A program made the position numbers and the translations under genes. A stretch of 13,723 nt of DNA, from assembly GCA_002371295.1 (NCBI GenBank), contig DFGZ01000306.1, positions 235 to 13,957 on the forward strand, written 5' to 3'. The stretch comes from Oribacterium sp. UBA3737. Lineage in GTDB: Bacteria; Bacillota_A; Clostridia; Lachnospirales; Lachnospiraceae. The notes below the pieces were generated by a model that was given only the letters and a program-made list of their open reading frames with translations, made no database searches and had not been told where the DNA came from. Of the stretch, positions 6,173-13,723 are shown one piece after another; the stretch's first letter is position 1; each line of letters starts with the position of its first letter.

Positions 6173-6251
6173 ATGAGGCATCGCGTCAAACCGGCGTGGT
6201 GCCTTTGTTTGTCTGTGATAAAAGGATTGCGATTAAATTGCAAAAAATCAA

Positions 6252-6280
6252 TTGACACATATACCCCCTGGTGGTATAAC
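6252..6280 (+). promoter_or_regulatory. copA-csoR operon promoter (sigma-A)
   Basis: A perfect -35 TTGACA (6252-6257), a 17-base spacer and -10 TATAAC (6275-6280, 5 of 6). Transcription would begin near 6287, about 128 bases before copA. The spacer is occupied by the palindromic operator described separately, so repressor binding would block RNA polymerase. Confidence 0.88.
6260..6278. promoter_or_regulatory. CsoR-type operator overlapping the copA promoter
   Basis: TATACCCCCTGGTGGTATA is a near-perfect 19-bp palindrome (one mismatched pair besides the centre at 6269) of the C/G-run type flanked by TA-rich ends that is known for CsoR repressors. It fills the -35/-10 spacer and part of the -10 box. 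A half-site, CAGGGGTATA (6301-6310), lies just past the predicted transcription start. The csoR gene ends the same operon, which implies copper-relieved autoregulation. Confidence 0.8.
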
Positions 6281-6414
6281 TCTGATATAAAAATAGGGTA
6301 CAGGGGTATATGCAAGGCGTGATGACCCTCTGCCCGAAAGGACATGTTTATAATCAGATCAGCCTGTAGAAGACGCTCAGAAGAGCCGCTTTTTCAGGAA
6401 CACCGGAGGACAAT

Positions 6415-9003
6415 ATGGAACAGTATATAGTAACAGGCATGAGCTGCGCCGCCTGCCAGGCAAGAGTCGAAAAAGCCGCGAAGACCGTGCCGGGAGTAAA
6501 AGAGGCCAATGTCTCACTGCTGACCAACACACTTATGATAGAAGGTGAAGCCGACGCAGGCGAAGTCATAAAAGCAGTAGAAACCGCCGGTTACGGCGCA
6601 AGCATAAAAGGGGCAAAACCGGATGCCGAAAATGCGGGCATTGACAGTATGGCGGCCCAGGAAGACGCCCTTAAGGACAGAGAGACACCGGTGCTTAAAG
6701 CACGGCTCATCAGGTCACTGGTACTTCTTCTTGCACTTATGTATCTGTCCATGGGACACAATATGCTGGGATTTCCGCTGCCGGTGATCCTTTCAAACAG
6801 TGTTTCCAATGCAATGACACAGATGCTTTTAAGTATCATGGTCATGTACATAAACCGGAAGTTCTTTACTGAAGGCTTCCGCACACTGTTTTCGGGATCC
6901 CCCAATATGGACGCCCTGATAGCACTTGGCTCCTCCGCATCCTTCGCATATTCACTGGTATCCTTGTACATCATGATAGAAGAGCTTGCGGTAGGAAACA
7001 TGGAGACAGTACATCACTTACAGCACAATCTCTATTTTGAGACAGCTGCCATGATTCCCACACTTATCACTGTGGGAAAACTGCTGGAAGCCATGTCAAA
7101 GGGCCATACCACGGATGCCTTAAAGAGCCTTATGAAGCTGGCACCGAAGACAGCGGTTCTCTATAAAGACGGAAAAGAAACAGAAGTGCCTATTGCCGCC
7201 GTAAAGGTAGGAGACATCTTTTCGGTGAGACCGGGGGAAAATATACCTGTAGACGGTATCATAGAAGAAGGTACCACTGCTGTTAATGAATCCGCACTCA
7301 CAGGCGAGTCCATCCCGGTAGATAAAAAGAAAGGCGATATGGTCTCTGCAGCCACTGTGAACCAGTCGGGATATATCAGGGCAAGGGCAACCAGAGTGGG
7401 CGAAGATACAACATTGGCACAGATCATAAATATGGTATCAGATGCCGCTGCCACAAAAGCGCCCATCGCAAGAATCGCTGATAAGGTGGCATCGGTCTTC
7501 GTACCGGCCGTCATATTCATCGCTGTTGTGACATTCTTCATCTGGATCTTCGCCGGAAAGGGAGTGGAATTCTCTGTTCCGAGGGCTGTAGCGGTTCTTG
7601 TCATTTCATGTCCCTGCGCCCTCGGACTTGCTACACCGGTGGCCATCATGGTCGGAAGCGGTATGGGAGCGAAGAACGGAATCCTGTATAAGACAGCATC
7701 TTCCCAGGAGCAAGCGGGACGCATCGAGATAGTTGCCCTGGATAAGACAGGAACCATCACAAAGGGTGAACCCGTGGTGACGGACATCATTCCCGAACAG
7801 GGGATAAGCCGGGAGGAGCTTCTCAGGATCTCCGCGGCTCTTGAACAGAAATCGGAACATCCACTGGCAAAGGCAGTAGTGAAGTGCGCTCAGGAAGAGA
7901 ATATCAGCATAACGGAGGTCAGCGATTTTACGGCCCTTCCGGGAAACGGCATCAGAGGAAAGCTTCAGGATGCAGAGCTTGAGGGCGGTTCAGGCAGGTA
8001 TATGTCTGAAAAATACGCAGTTTCAGAGGCTGTGAAAATGCGGTATGATGAGCTTGCCTCCCAGGGCAGGACCCCGATGTTCTTTGCAAAGGATGGCAAA
8101 TTCATAGGCATCATAGCTGTGGCTGATACCATAAAGGAAGATTCCTATGAAGCCGTAAAAGAGCTTAAGGGAATGGGTATCGAGGTCTATATGATCACAG
8201 GTGACAATCAGAAGACCGCAGAAGCCATCGCAAAGCAGGCAGGAATAGAGCATGTCATTTCAGGAGTACTTCCGGACGGAAAAGAAACTGTCATAAGGGA
8301 ACTTCAGAAAAAGGGCAGGGTATGTATGGTTGGCGACGGTATCAATGATGCTCCTGCACTCACAAGGGCGGACCTTGGCATCGCAATAGGTGCGGGTACG
8401 GATGTTGCTATAGATGCTGCGGACGTGGTCATAATGAAGTCAAAGCTCACCGATGCTGCAGCAGCCATAAGACTCGGCAGGGAGACTATAAAGAACATAC
8501 ATCAGAATCTTTTCTGGGCCTTCTTTTACAATGTCATCTGCATACCTCTTGCGGCTGGATTTTACTCAGCCATCTTCGGATGGAACTTTGAGATGAACCC
8601 CATGGTGGGAGCGGCAGCCATGAGCATATCCAGCTTTACCGTATGTATGAATGCCCTGAGACTTAATATGCTTGATGTACATGACCCCCGTCATGACAAA
8701 AAGATAAAGAGAAAAACTATGGCTGAAAAAGATGAGGCCTGGTTATATAAAACAAAGGAAACACCTGAAACAAGGGAAAAGGAGAAAAAAACTATGACAA
8801 AGACAGTTAATATCAAGGGAATGATGTGCGGACACTGTGAGGCAACAGTCAAGAAGGCACTGGAGGCCATCGACGGAATCGATACAGCAACGGTATCTCA
8901 TGATGCGGGAACAGCAGTGATCGAGCTTTCAAAGGATGTTGATGATGCTTTGATCAAGGCTGCTGTTGAGGATAAGGACTTTGAGTTCATTTCCGTTCAG
9001 TAA
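6415..9003 (+). CDS. copA: Copper-exporting P1B-1-type ATPase with heavy-metal-associated domains at both ends
   Basis: An 862-residue Cu+ efflux ATPase of the cytoplasmic membrane. Domains in order: an N-terminal HMA with G8-M-S-C11-A-A-C14; eight membrane helices; the actuator domain with T296-G-E-S; the ion-binding motif C399-P-C401; the phosphorylation motif D443-K-T-G-T; the H482-P motif of P1B pumps; and the hinge G640-D-G-x-N-D. The Cu+-specific YN ('[10 protein letters not shown]') and MxxSS ('AMSISS') signatures occur in the last two helices. A charged linker (about 752-793) leads to a second HMA, G802-M-M-C805-G-H-C808, which resembles a CopZ chaperone. Family members usually have HMAs only at the N-terminus and CopZ separately, so this layout is notable. 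The start is ATG 6415 with GGAGG (6405-6409). It is co-transcribed with csoR. Confidence 0.95.
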   Translation: MEQYIVTGMSCAACQARVEKAAKTVPGVKEANVSLLTNTLMIEGEADAGEVIKAVETAGYGASIKGAKPDAENAGIDSMAAQEDALKDRETPVLKARLIRSLVLLLALMYLSMGHNMLGFPLPVILSNSVSNAMTQMLLSIMVMYINRKFFTEGFRTLFSGSPNMDALIALGSSASFAYSLVSLYIMIEELAVGNMETVHHLQHNLYFETAAMIPTLITVGKLLEAMSKGHTTDALKSLMKLAPKTAVLYKDGKETEVPIAAVKVGDIFSVRPGENIPVDGIIEEGTTAVNESALTGESIPVDKKKGDMVSAATVNQSGYIRARATRVGEDTTLAQIINMVSDAAATKAPIARIADKVASVFVPAVIFIAVVTFFIWIFAGKGVEFSVPRAVAVLVISCPCALGLATPVAIMVGSGMGAKNGILYKTASSQEQAGRIEIVALDKTGTITKGEPVVTDIIPEQGISREELLRISAALEQKSEHPLAKAVVKCAQEENISITEVSDFTALPGNGIRGKLQDAELEGGSGRYMSEKYAVSEAVKMRYDELASQGRTPMFFAKDGKFIGIIAVADTIKEDSYEAVKELKGMGIEVYMITGDNQKTAEAIAKQAGIEHVISGVLPDGKETVIRELQKKGRVCMVGDGINDAPALTRADLGIAIGAGTDVAIDAADVVIMKSKLTDAAAAIRLGRETIKNIHQNLFWAFFYNVICIPLAAGFYSAIFGWNFEMNPMVGAAAMSISSFTVCMNALRLNMLDVHDPRHDKKIKRKTMAEKDEAWLYKTKETPETREKEKKTMTKTVNIKGMMCGHCEATVKKALEAIDGIDTATVSHDAGTAVIELSKDVDDALIKAAVEDKDFEFISVQ
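8777..9003 (+). other. Internal ribosome binding site and in-frame ATG giving a CopZ-like 69-aa product
   Basis: Inside copA, AAAAGGAG (8777-8784) lies nine bases before an in-frame ATG (8794, codon 794). Initiation there would make a 69-residue protein beginning [15 protein letters not shown], which is the size and layout of free CopZ copper chaperones. The spacer contains seven A residues (8785-8791). Seen directly: the site, spacing and length. Inferred: that ribosomes use it. Confidence 0.5.
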
Positions 9004-9017
9004 AAAGGAGAGCGATT

Positions 9018-9332
9018 ATGCCTGATTGCTGCAGTGCCGAAGAGAACGGCAGACATAAACATAAGCCCAGGACACCTGAGCAGGTGAAGGCCCTGGTGAA
9101 CAGATTGAACCGCATAGAGGGTCAGATAGGCGGTATCAAAAAGATGATAGAGGAAAACCGTTACTGCCCCGATGTGCTCATACAGGTCAGTTCTGTCCAG
9201 GCATCACTCAATTCCTTCAATAAGGAGCTTCTTTCCGCTCACATAAAGTCCTGCGTTGTGGAAGACATAAAGGCGGGCAATGAGGCTGTGGTGGATGAGC
9301 TCTGTGAGCTTTTGAAAAAGACCATGAAGTGA
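9018..9332 (+). CDS. csoR: CsoR-family copper-sensing transcriptional repressor
   Basis: A 104-residue all-helical DUF156 repressor. The family motif 'LVNRLNRIEGQIGGIKKMIEE' region is present (about 26-46), and the Cu+ ligand set of true CsoR proteins is complete: C50, H75 and C79 ('YCPDVLIQ', 'AHIKSC'). This favours copper sensing over the formaldehyde (FrmR) or nickel (RcnR) branches. In known members Cu+ binding weakens DNA binding and releases repression. The N-terminus carries extra possible metal ligands (C4, C5, H13, H15). The start is ATG 9018 with AAAAAGGAG seven bases upstream and 14 bases after the copA stop, so the two form an operon behind the operator at 6260-6278. The assignment is strong. 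Confidence 0.92.
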   Translation: MPDCCSAEENGRHKHKPRTPEQVKALVNRLNRIEGQIGGIKKMIEENRYCPDVLIQVSSVQASLNSFNKELLSAHIKSCVVEDIKAGNEAVVDELCELLKKTMK

Positions 9333-9411
9333 GAATTTTCGTTTAAAGATGTATCGGTACGACCGGTATAAAAAGCTTTGTCTCGGGGTATATATCCGGG
9401 GCAGTTCTTAC

Positions 9412-9480
9412 AAAAGATAAAAGTATCATAAGCATTAGCAGTCGGGATTCCCGACTGCTAAAATTTTATCTTTTATTTAT
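9412..9480 (+). terminator. copA-csoR operon terminator, nested palindrome
   Basis: A perfect 12-bp stem, TTAGCAGTCGGG (9435-9446) with CCCGACTGCTAA (9450-9461), is followed by T-rich sequence. It is enclosed by an 11-bp perfect outer arm, AAAAGATAAAA (9412-9422) with TTTTATCTTTT (9464-9474), so it looks terminator-like on both strands. A weaker hairpin, TATCGGT-ACG-ACCGGTA, lies near 9352-9368. Confidence 0.85.
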
Positions 9481-9589
9481 GCTTTTTCACAATGTATACA
9501 CATTTAATCGTTATATTTGTTATCATTAAATCCACACTTATTTACATTTATGGAACATAGGGGATGAGAAGTAGCAGAAAGGGCATCGT

Positions 9590-11650
9590 ATGGTAAATAT
9601 CTTCAATGTATTTAAAAGGAAAAAGCTTTCATCACAGATGAATCTTGCGAATGAGAATTATTCCGGAAACAATCAGAATAATCAAAATGACAACGGGTTC
9701 AACAATTTCAATGATTTTTTCAATCAGTTCAACCGGAACAATCAGAACAACAACGGTAACAGCTATAAGCCGCGAAACAGAAAACCTCTTATTTTCTATT
9801 ATTTCGTAGCGCTTATCATCATTCTTCTTCTGAACACCTTTGTTTTTCCGTCACTTCTTTCACGCTCGGTTCGTGATACCACATATTCGGAATTTATCAA
9901 TGCTGTGAACAACGGCGCTGTCACAAAGGTGAATCTGGATGATGATTCAATAATATATATTGCCAATGTTAACGGGCAGGCAGTCACCTGCCGTACGGGA
10001 CGATTGAAAAACCAGTTCGTGGAGGCATCGGTTCTGGACACTCTAAACGGTCAGAATGTCAACTTCGAAGAAGAGATACCTGTGGAGACCAGCCCCATAC
10101 TTTCCTTCCTTTTGAGCTGGATCTTCCCTATCCTTATCTTCTGGGCGCTGGGCAACTGGCTTTCCAAGAGGATGGCTTCATCCATGGGCTCCATGGGAGG
10201 CGGCGGAATGTTCGGTGGATTCGGAAAGTCCAATGCAAGAGAGTACGAAGCTAATGGCGCCAACAAGGTGAGCTTTAAGGATGTTGCCGGCGAAGACGAG
10301 GCAAAGGAGCTTCTCAGCGAGATGGTAGATTACCTGAAGGAGCCGGATAAGTATACAGAGATAGGTGCTCACATTCCAAAGGGTGCTCTTCTCGTGGGTC
10401 CTCCGGGAACAGGTAAGACTCTTCTTGCGAAAGCAGTTGCAGGAGAAGCCAATGTACCTTTCTTCTCTATTTCGGGTTCTGAATTCGTAGAGATGTTCGT
10501 TGGTATGGGTGCAGCCAAGGTAAGAGATCTTTTTGATCAGGCAAAGAAAAAGGCGCCATGTATCGTATTTATCGATGAGATCGATGCCATCGGTAAAAAG
10601 AGAGGCGGCGGAGCAGTAGGCGGTAACGATGAGCGTGAGCAGACATTAAATCAGCTCCTTACAGAGATGGACGGTTTCGATTCATCAAAGGCCATCATCA
10701 TACTTGCGGCTACAAACCAGCCGGATTCTCTGGATCCTGCACTTCTCCGTCCGGGCAGATTTGACCGAAGAGTTCCTGTTGAGCTTCCGGATTTCCAGGG
10801 CAGAATTGATATACTTAAGGTTCACGCCAGAGACATTAAGATGTCTGAAAATGTTAACCTTGAGGCGATTGCAAAGGCTGCAGCAGGTGCCAGCGGTGCC
10901 GAGCTTGCCAATATCATCAATGAGTCAGCCTTAAGAGCCGTTAGAGCAGGACGTGAAAGAGTCATACAGTCAGACCTTGAAGAGTCAATCGAAGTTGTCA
11001 TCGCCGGATACCAGAAGAAGAACAAGGTCATGACAGACAAGGAAAAGCTTATCGTTTCTTATCATGAGGTAGGTCATGCTCTTGTGGCTGCCCTTCAGAA
11101 GAACAGTGCACCTGTTCAGAAGATAACCATCATTCCGAGAACCTCGGGTGCACTCGGTTATACCATGCAGGTTGAGGAAGAGGGCAATCATTATCTTTAC
11201 TCAAAGGAAGAGCTGGAGAACAAGATCGCAACTCTTACCGGCGGACGCTGTGCCGAGGAGCTTATCTTCCATACTTGTACCACCGGTGCAAGCAATGATA
11301 TAGAGCAGGCCACAAAGTATGCGAGAGCCATGATAACCCGCTACGGTATGGCGGATGAGATCGGTATGGTTGCCATGGAGCAGCTTCACAACCAGTATCT
11401 CGGCGGAGATGCATCTCTCACCTGTTCACCTGAGACACAGACAAAGATCGACAGGATGACTGTTGATCTCGTAAAGTCACAGCATGACAAGGCATACAAG
11501 CTTCTTCAGGACAATATCAACAAGCTTCATGAGATCACAAAGTTCCTTTATGAGAAGGAGACCATCACCGGTGCTGAATTCATGGAGATACTGAACAGAA
11601 AGGAGATCGATCCTTCAGTTATAGCTCCGGCTCAGGAATCACAGATGTGA
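9590..11650 (+). CDS. ftsH: ATP-dependent zinc metalloprotease FtsH
   Basis: A 686-residue membrane-anchored AAA+ protease that unfolds and degrades membrane and short-lived cytosolic proteins as a hexamer. In order: a cytoplasmic N-terminus with an asparagine-rich stretch (20 of residues 18-57 are Asn); TM1 (about 67-86); an extracytoplasmic domain; TM2 (about 170-190); Walker A GPPGTGKT (270-277); the pore loop 'FVGMG'; Walker B '[11 protein letters not shown]'; the second region of homology ending 'LRPGRFDRR'; and the zinc site H492-E-V-G-H496 with third ligand D570 in '[10 protein letters not shown]'. The usual N-terminus is only a few residues before TM1, so the Asn-rich segment is an addition. 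The start is ATG 9590; its ribosome binding site (AGAAAGGG, 9576-9583) is weaker than its neighbours'. It is monocistronic. Confidence 0.97.
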   Translation: MVNIFNVFKRKKLSSQMNLANENYSGNNQNNQNDNGFNNFNDFFNQFNRNNQNNNGNSYKPRNRKPLIFYYFVALIIILLLNTFVFPSLLSRSVRDTTYSEFINAVNNGAVTKVNLDDDSIIYIANVNGQAVTCRTGRLKNQFVEASVLDTLNGQNVNFEEEIPVETSPILSFLLSWIFPILIFWALGNWLSKRMASSMGSMGGGGMFGGFGKSNAREYEANGANKVSFKDVAGEDEAKELLSEMVDYLKEPDKYTEIGAHIPKGALLVGPPGTGKTLLAKAVAGEANVPFFSISGSEFVEMFVGMGAAKVRDLFDQAKKKAPCIVFIDEIDAIGKKRGGGAVGGNDEREQTLNQLLTEMDGFDSSKAIIILAATNQPDSLDPALLRPGRFDRRVPVELPDFQGRIDILKVHARDIKMSENVNLEAIAKAAAGASGAELANIINESALRAVRAGRERVIQSDLEESIEVVIAGYQKKNKVMTDKEKLIVSYHEVGHALVAALQKNSAPVQKITIIPRTSGALGYTMQVEEEGNHYLYSKEELENKIATLTGGRCAEELIFHTCTTGASNDIEQATKYARAMITRYGMADEIGMVAMEQLHNQYLGGDASLTCSPETQTKIDRMTVDLVKSQHDKAYKLLQDNINKLHEITKFLYEKETITGAEFMEILNRKEIDPSVIAPAQESQM

Positions 11651-11790
11651 TCATCCGGTAATCGGGCGCCTGTAACCCACTTCGTGCTCGATGCCGGGCA
11701 GGGCAATGAGCCTTGTTCCAACCGTCAAAAAAGCTTGTCGTGGGAACAGGGTTTTGACCCTTATATCAGCATATTTATAAACAAAACAAT
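11651..11790 (+). other. Post-ftsH spacer with competing stems
   Basis: No gene is evident. CCTTGTTCC can pair with GGGAACAGG (about 11711-11757; one G-T pair), and GTCAAAA with TTTTGAC across the same span; the two foldings interfere with each other. The first 159 bases after the ftsH stop happen to be open in the ftsH frame, without a start or ribosome binding site. The role is unknown. Confidence 0.3.
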
Positions 11791-11791
11791 C

Positions 11792-11839
11792 AGTCACAGA
11801 CCTTTATCGTAACATCCGGTTCAGGTCTGTGACTTTTTT
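11792..11839 (+). terminator. ftsH intrinsic terminator
   Basis: AGTCACAGACCT (11792-11803) and AGGTCTGTGACT (11823-11834) make a perfect 12-bp stem ending in a six-T run (11834-11839), with more T-rich sequence beyond. A second palindrome, GTCAAAAA/TTTTTGAC (11851-11858/11866-11873), follows directly. Confidence 0.85.
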
Positions 11840-11993
11840 GTTATTTTTGCGTCAAAAATGTTACTTTTTTGACAATTCCACACTGCTATGGACCGGCTGT
11901 ATGTCAATCGATTGCTAAAAAGGTAGTGATTATAAGAATTGTTAAAAAATTGTTGAAATTTGGTTCTTTTAGACAAACAATAGTCACTTTGTA

Positions 11994-12022
11994 TAGATAT
12001 TAATGAATTTGCCCTATATAAT
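11994..12022 (+). promoter_or_regulatory. Candidate fbp promoter
   Basis: A consensus -10 TATAAT (12017-12022) lies 17 bases after TAGATA (11994-11999), a 4-of-6 -35. A partly overlapping alternative is TAGACA (11970-11975) with TATAGA (11992-11997), spacing 16. Either gives a UTR of roughly 85-110 bases. The AT-rich stretch 11880-11990 otherwise shows no coding signal. Confidence 0.5.
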
Positions 12023-12042
12023 TAGGACATGTTTGTTGATCT

Positions 12043-12087
12043 TTTTAACTTTCGGGAAGTAGTTAAAATTATTTGGTCATGACCAAA
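12043..12087 (+). promoter_or_regulatory. fbp 5' UTR hairpin and perfect 16-bp palindrome
   Basis: TTTTAACT (12043-12050) pairs with AGTTAAAA (12061-12068), loop TTCGGGAAGT. Four bases later TTTGGTCATGACCAAA (12072-12087) is a perfect palindrome, 25 bases before the fbp start codon. It could bind a dimeric regulator as DNA or fold as a CATG-loop hairpin in RNA, upstream of the GGAG site (12101-12104). Confidence 0.5.
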
Positions 12088-12112
12088 GAGATTTGTTAAT
12101 GGAGTATTGAAA

Positions 12113-13723
12113 ATGCGCGATCTTGATTATTTGAAGTTATTAGCCAAGCAGTTTCCTACTGCGACAGATGCAGGTGCGGAGATCATCAACCTGCGTGCCA
12201 TTTGTGCCCTGCCTAAGGGAACAGAGTATTTCTTCTCGGATCTTCATGGCGAGAGTGACGCCTTCATTTACCTTATGCGTTCTGCATCCGGTATCGTAAG
12301 AGATAAGATCGATGAGACCTTCGGAAATCTTTTGCCTGAAGAAGAGCAGCTGGAGCTCGCAAATCTTATTTATTATCCACGGGACATCCTGTCCTCCCCA
12401 AAACATAAGGAGAAGGATTCACCGGAGTGGCAGAGAATAACCATTCATCGGCTCATAAATATCTGCAGAGTGGTTTCCTCAAAGTTCACCCGTTCAAAGG
12501 TGCGTAAAAAGATGCCCAAGAACTATGCCTACGCAATAGACGAACTTCTTCACATCGACAGTCACGATGAGGATAAGAAGGGGTATCTCCGTGAGATCAT
12601 GAATGCGATCATAGACATTGACATGGGAGATGATTTTATCATCGCTCTCTGTGAGCTTATACAGAACCTGGTAATCGACAATCTCCATATCATAGGAGAT
12701 ATCTTCGACAGAGGACCTCATGCCGACCGTATCATGGAGGAACTCATGAGTTTCCATGACGTTGATATACAGTGGGGAAATCATGATGCTGACTGGATGG
12801 GTGCGGTATGCGGCAATCCCGCCTGCATCGCCAATGTTCTCCGAATCGCCACTTCCTACAACTCCTTTGATGTTCTGGAGGACGGCTACGGCATCAACCT
12901 GAGGCCTCTTTCCATGTATGCCGAGGAGGTTTACGGAGACGACCCCTGTGAATGTTTCCAGCCCCATCTTCTGGATGCCAATGTCTCCGACTCGGTATCC
13001 CCTGCCCTTGCCGCAAAGATGTGTAAAGCCATATCCATCATCATGCTGAAGGAGGAAGGTCTTCTTATAAAGCGTCATCCGGAGTATCACCTGGAGCACA
13101 GGCTTCTGCTTGAAAAGGTGGACTATGAGAAGGGTACAGTGAACATTGACGGTAAGGTTTATCCTCTTAAGGATAAGAATTTCCCCACCATCGATCCAAA
13201 GCATCCCTACAAGCTTACCGAGAGGGAAGAAGCTCTGATGAAGACCCTTATTTACAGCTTCACCCATTCACAGCTTCTTCAGAAGCATATACGTTTCTTC
13301 TTTACCAACGGATCTATGTATAAGGTTGTCAACAACAATATCCTCTATCATGGATGCATCCCTATGGAGAAGGACGGAAGCTTCAGGAAGATAACCACAC
13401 CGGACGGAACATTCTCCGGAAAGGCACTTCTTGATTATTTTAACGATAAGGCTATAGACGCCTATTTCCTTAACGGTGAAAATGACCCTCAGGGCAAGCT
13501 TTATGCAACAGACTTTTTCTGGTATATGTGGTGCGGCCCTAACTCTCCACTTTTCGGAAAGGACAAGATCACTACCTTTGAACACTGCTTCATAGAGGAT
13601 CCCGCAACTCACAAGGAAAGATTCAATGCATACTATGATCTCGTAAAGGAAGAAAAGTATGTTGACAAGATATTTGAGGAGTTCAGTGTTAATGCAGATG
13701 TGGGCCATATCGTGAACGGCCAT
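12113..13723 (+). CDS. fbp: Fructose-1,6-bisphosphatase class III (3' truncated by window)
   Basis: The first 537 residues of a class III FBPase, which converts fructose-1,6-bisphosphate to fructose-6-phosphate in gluconeogenesis; the family runs to about 650-670 residues, so the C-terminal fifth is missing. The start is ATG 12113, with GGAG (12101-12104) eight bases upstream and the family-typical opening 'RDLDYLKLLAKQFP'. It has a calcineurin-like metallophosphatase core split by insertions: D43-L-H45, G195-D-I-F-D-R-G-P202, and G222-N-H-D225. Long conserved family blocks follow, such as 'FFTNGSMYKVVNNNILYHGC' and 'FFWYMWCGPNSPLFGKDK'. The window cuts at V-N-G-H (534-537), the last metal motif. 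It is unrelated to class I Fbp and typical of Firmicutes and Bacteroides. The frame has no stop to the window end. Confidence 0.95.
   Translation, partial: MRDLDYLKLLAKQFPTATDAGAEIINLRAICALPKGTEYFFSDLHGESDAFIYLMRSASGIVRDKIDETFGNLLPEEEQLELANLIYYPRDILSSPKHKEKDSPEWQRITIHRLINICRVVSSKFTRSKVRKKMPKNYAYAIDELLHIDSHDEDKKGYLREIMNAIIDIDMGDDFIIALCELIQNLVIDNLHIIGDIFDRGPHADRIMEELMSFHDVDIQWGNHDADWMGAVCGNPACIANVLRIATSYNSFDVLEDGYGINLRPLSMYAEEVYGDDPCECFQPHLLDANVSDSVSPALAAKMCKAISIIMLKEEGLLIKRHPEYHLEHRLLLEKVDYEKGTVNIDGKVYPLKDKNFPTIDPKHPYKLTEREEALMKTLIYSFTHSQLLQKHIRFFFTNGSMYKVVNNNILYHGCIPMEKDGSFRKITTPDGTFSGKALLDYFNDKAIDAYFLNGENDPQGKLYATDFFWYMWCGPNSPLFGKDKITTFEHCFIEDPATHKERFNAYYDLVKEEKYVDKIFEEFSVNADVGHIVNGH

Noticed and set aside
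6310..6369. A 19-codon ORF in the copA leader starting at ATG 6310
   Set aside because: No well-spaced ribosome binding site; its start overlaps the CsoR half-site, and no attenuator stem depends on it.
9564..9596. Ten-codon ORF overlapping the ftsH start
   Set aside because: The GGGG preceding the ATG is too close to serve as a ribosome binding site; overlap with the ftsH start is probably chance.
11651..11812. Stop-codon read-through extending FtsH by 53 codons
   Set aside because: The extension runs into the terminator stem, FtsH already has a normal C-terminus, and nothing suggests TGA recoding in this window.
12494..13723. Two long minus-strand reading frames at the right end
   Set aside because: They are antisense shadows of fbp, whose plus frame is open to the window end and carries every family motif.

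Overview
The window looks like chromosomal core-genome sequence from a low-to-moderate GC Gram-positive Clostridia member, most likely a Lachnospiraceae (Butyrivibrio/Roseburia-like). The basis is a class III fructose-1,6-bisphosphatase, MgtE, a DUF156-type CsoR, strong AGGAGG-like ribosome binding sites, many intrinsic terminators and small genes tightly fitted between them. The genus is inferred from gene style only. No rRNA, tRNA, CRISPR array, transposase or phage gene is visible.

Layout from left to right. Positions 1-288 hold the C-terminal half of elongation factor P, followed by hairpins and a terminator. Positions 355-508 are a structured leader, then argS (509-2314, TTG start). Positions 2320-2507 are packed with five perfect or near-perfect hairpins, including a 54-bp direct repeat. 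A YfcE-type phosphodiesterase follows (2551-3108). A 398-bp gap then holds a promoter, a 30-codon ORF with a strong ribosome binding site, and a leader able to fold into two mutually exclusive structures ahead of mgtE (3507-4901). A 12-bp bidirectional terminator separates mgtE from a convergent, minus-strand SAM-dependent methyltransferase (4950-5513). Divergent from that is a small RsbW-like anti-sigma ATPase (5680-6129).

Next is a complete copper-efflux operon (6252-9332): a sigma-A promoter with a near-palindromic CsoR-type operator inside its spacer, copA (a P1B-1 ATPase with a heavy-metal-associated domain at each end), and csoR. The C-terminal domain of copA is preceded by an internal ribosome binding site and ATG that would yield a free 69-residue CopZ-like chaperone, so three roles (pump, chaperone, regulator) may come from two ORFs. 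After a nested palindromic terminator comes ftsH (9590-11650), with an unusual asparagine-rich cytoplasmic N-terminus. A 462-bp regulatory gap leads to class III fbp (12113 to the window end, truncated), whose 5' UTR carries a hairpin and a perfect 16-bp palindrome.

The strongest candidate for something undescribed is the mgtE leader. A small ORF overlaps the upstream arm of an antiterminator stem whose partner is also the 5' arm of a terminator hairpin ending in six T residues. The dual-product copA and the palindromic cluster between argS and yfcE come next.
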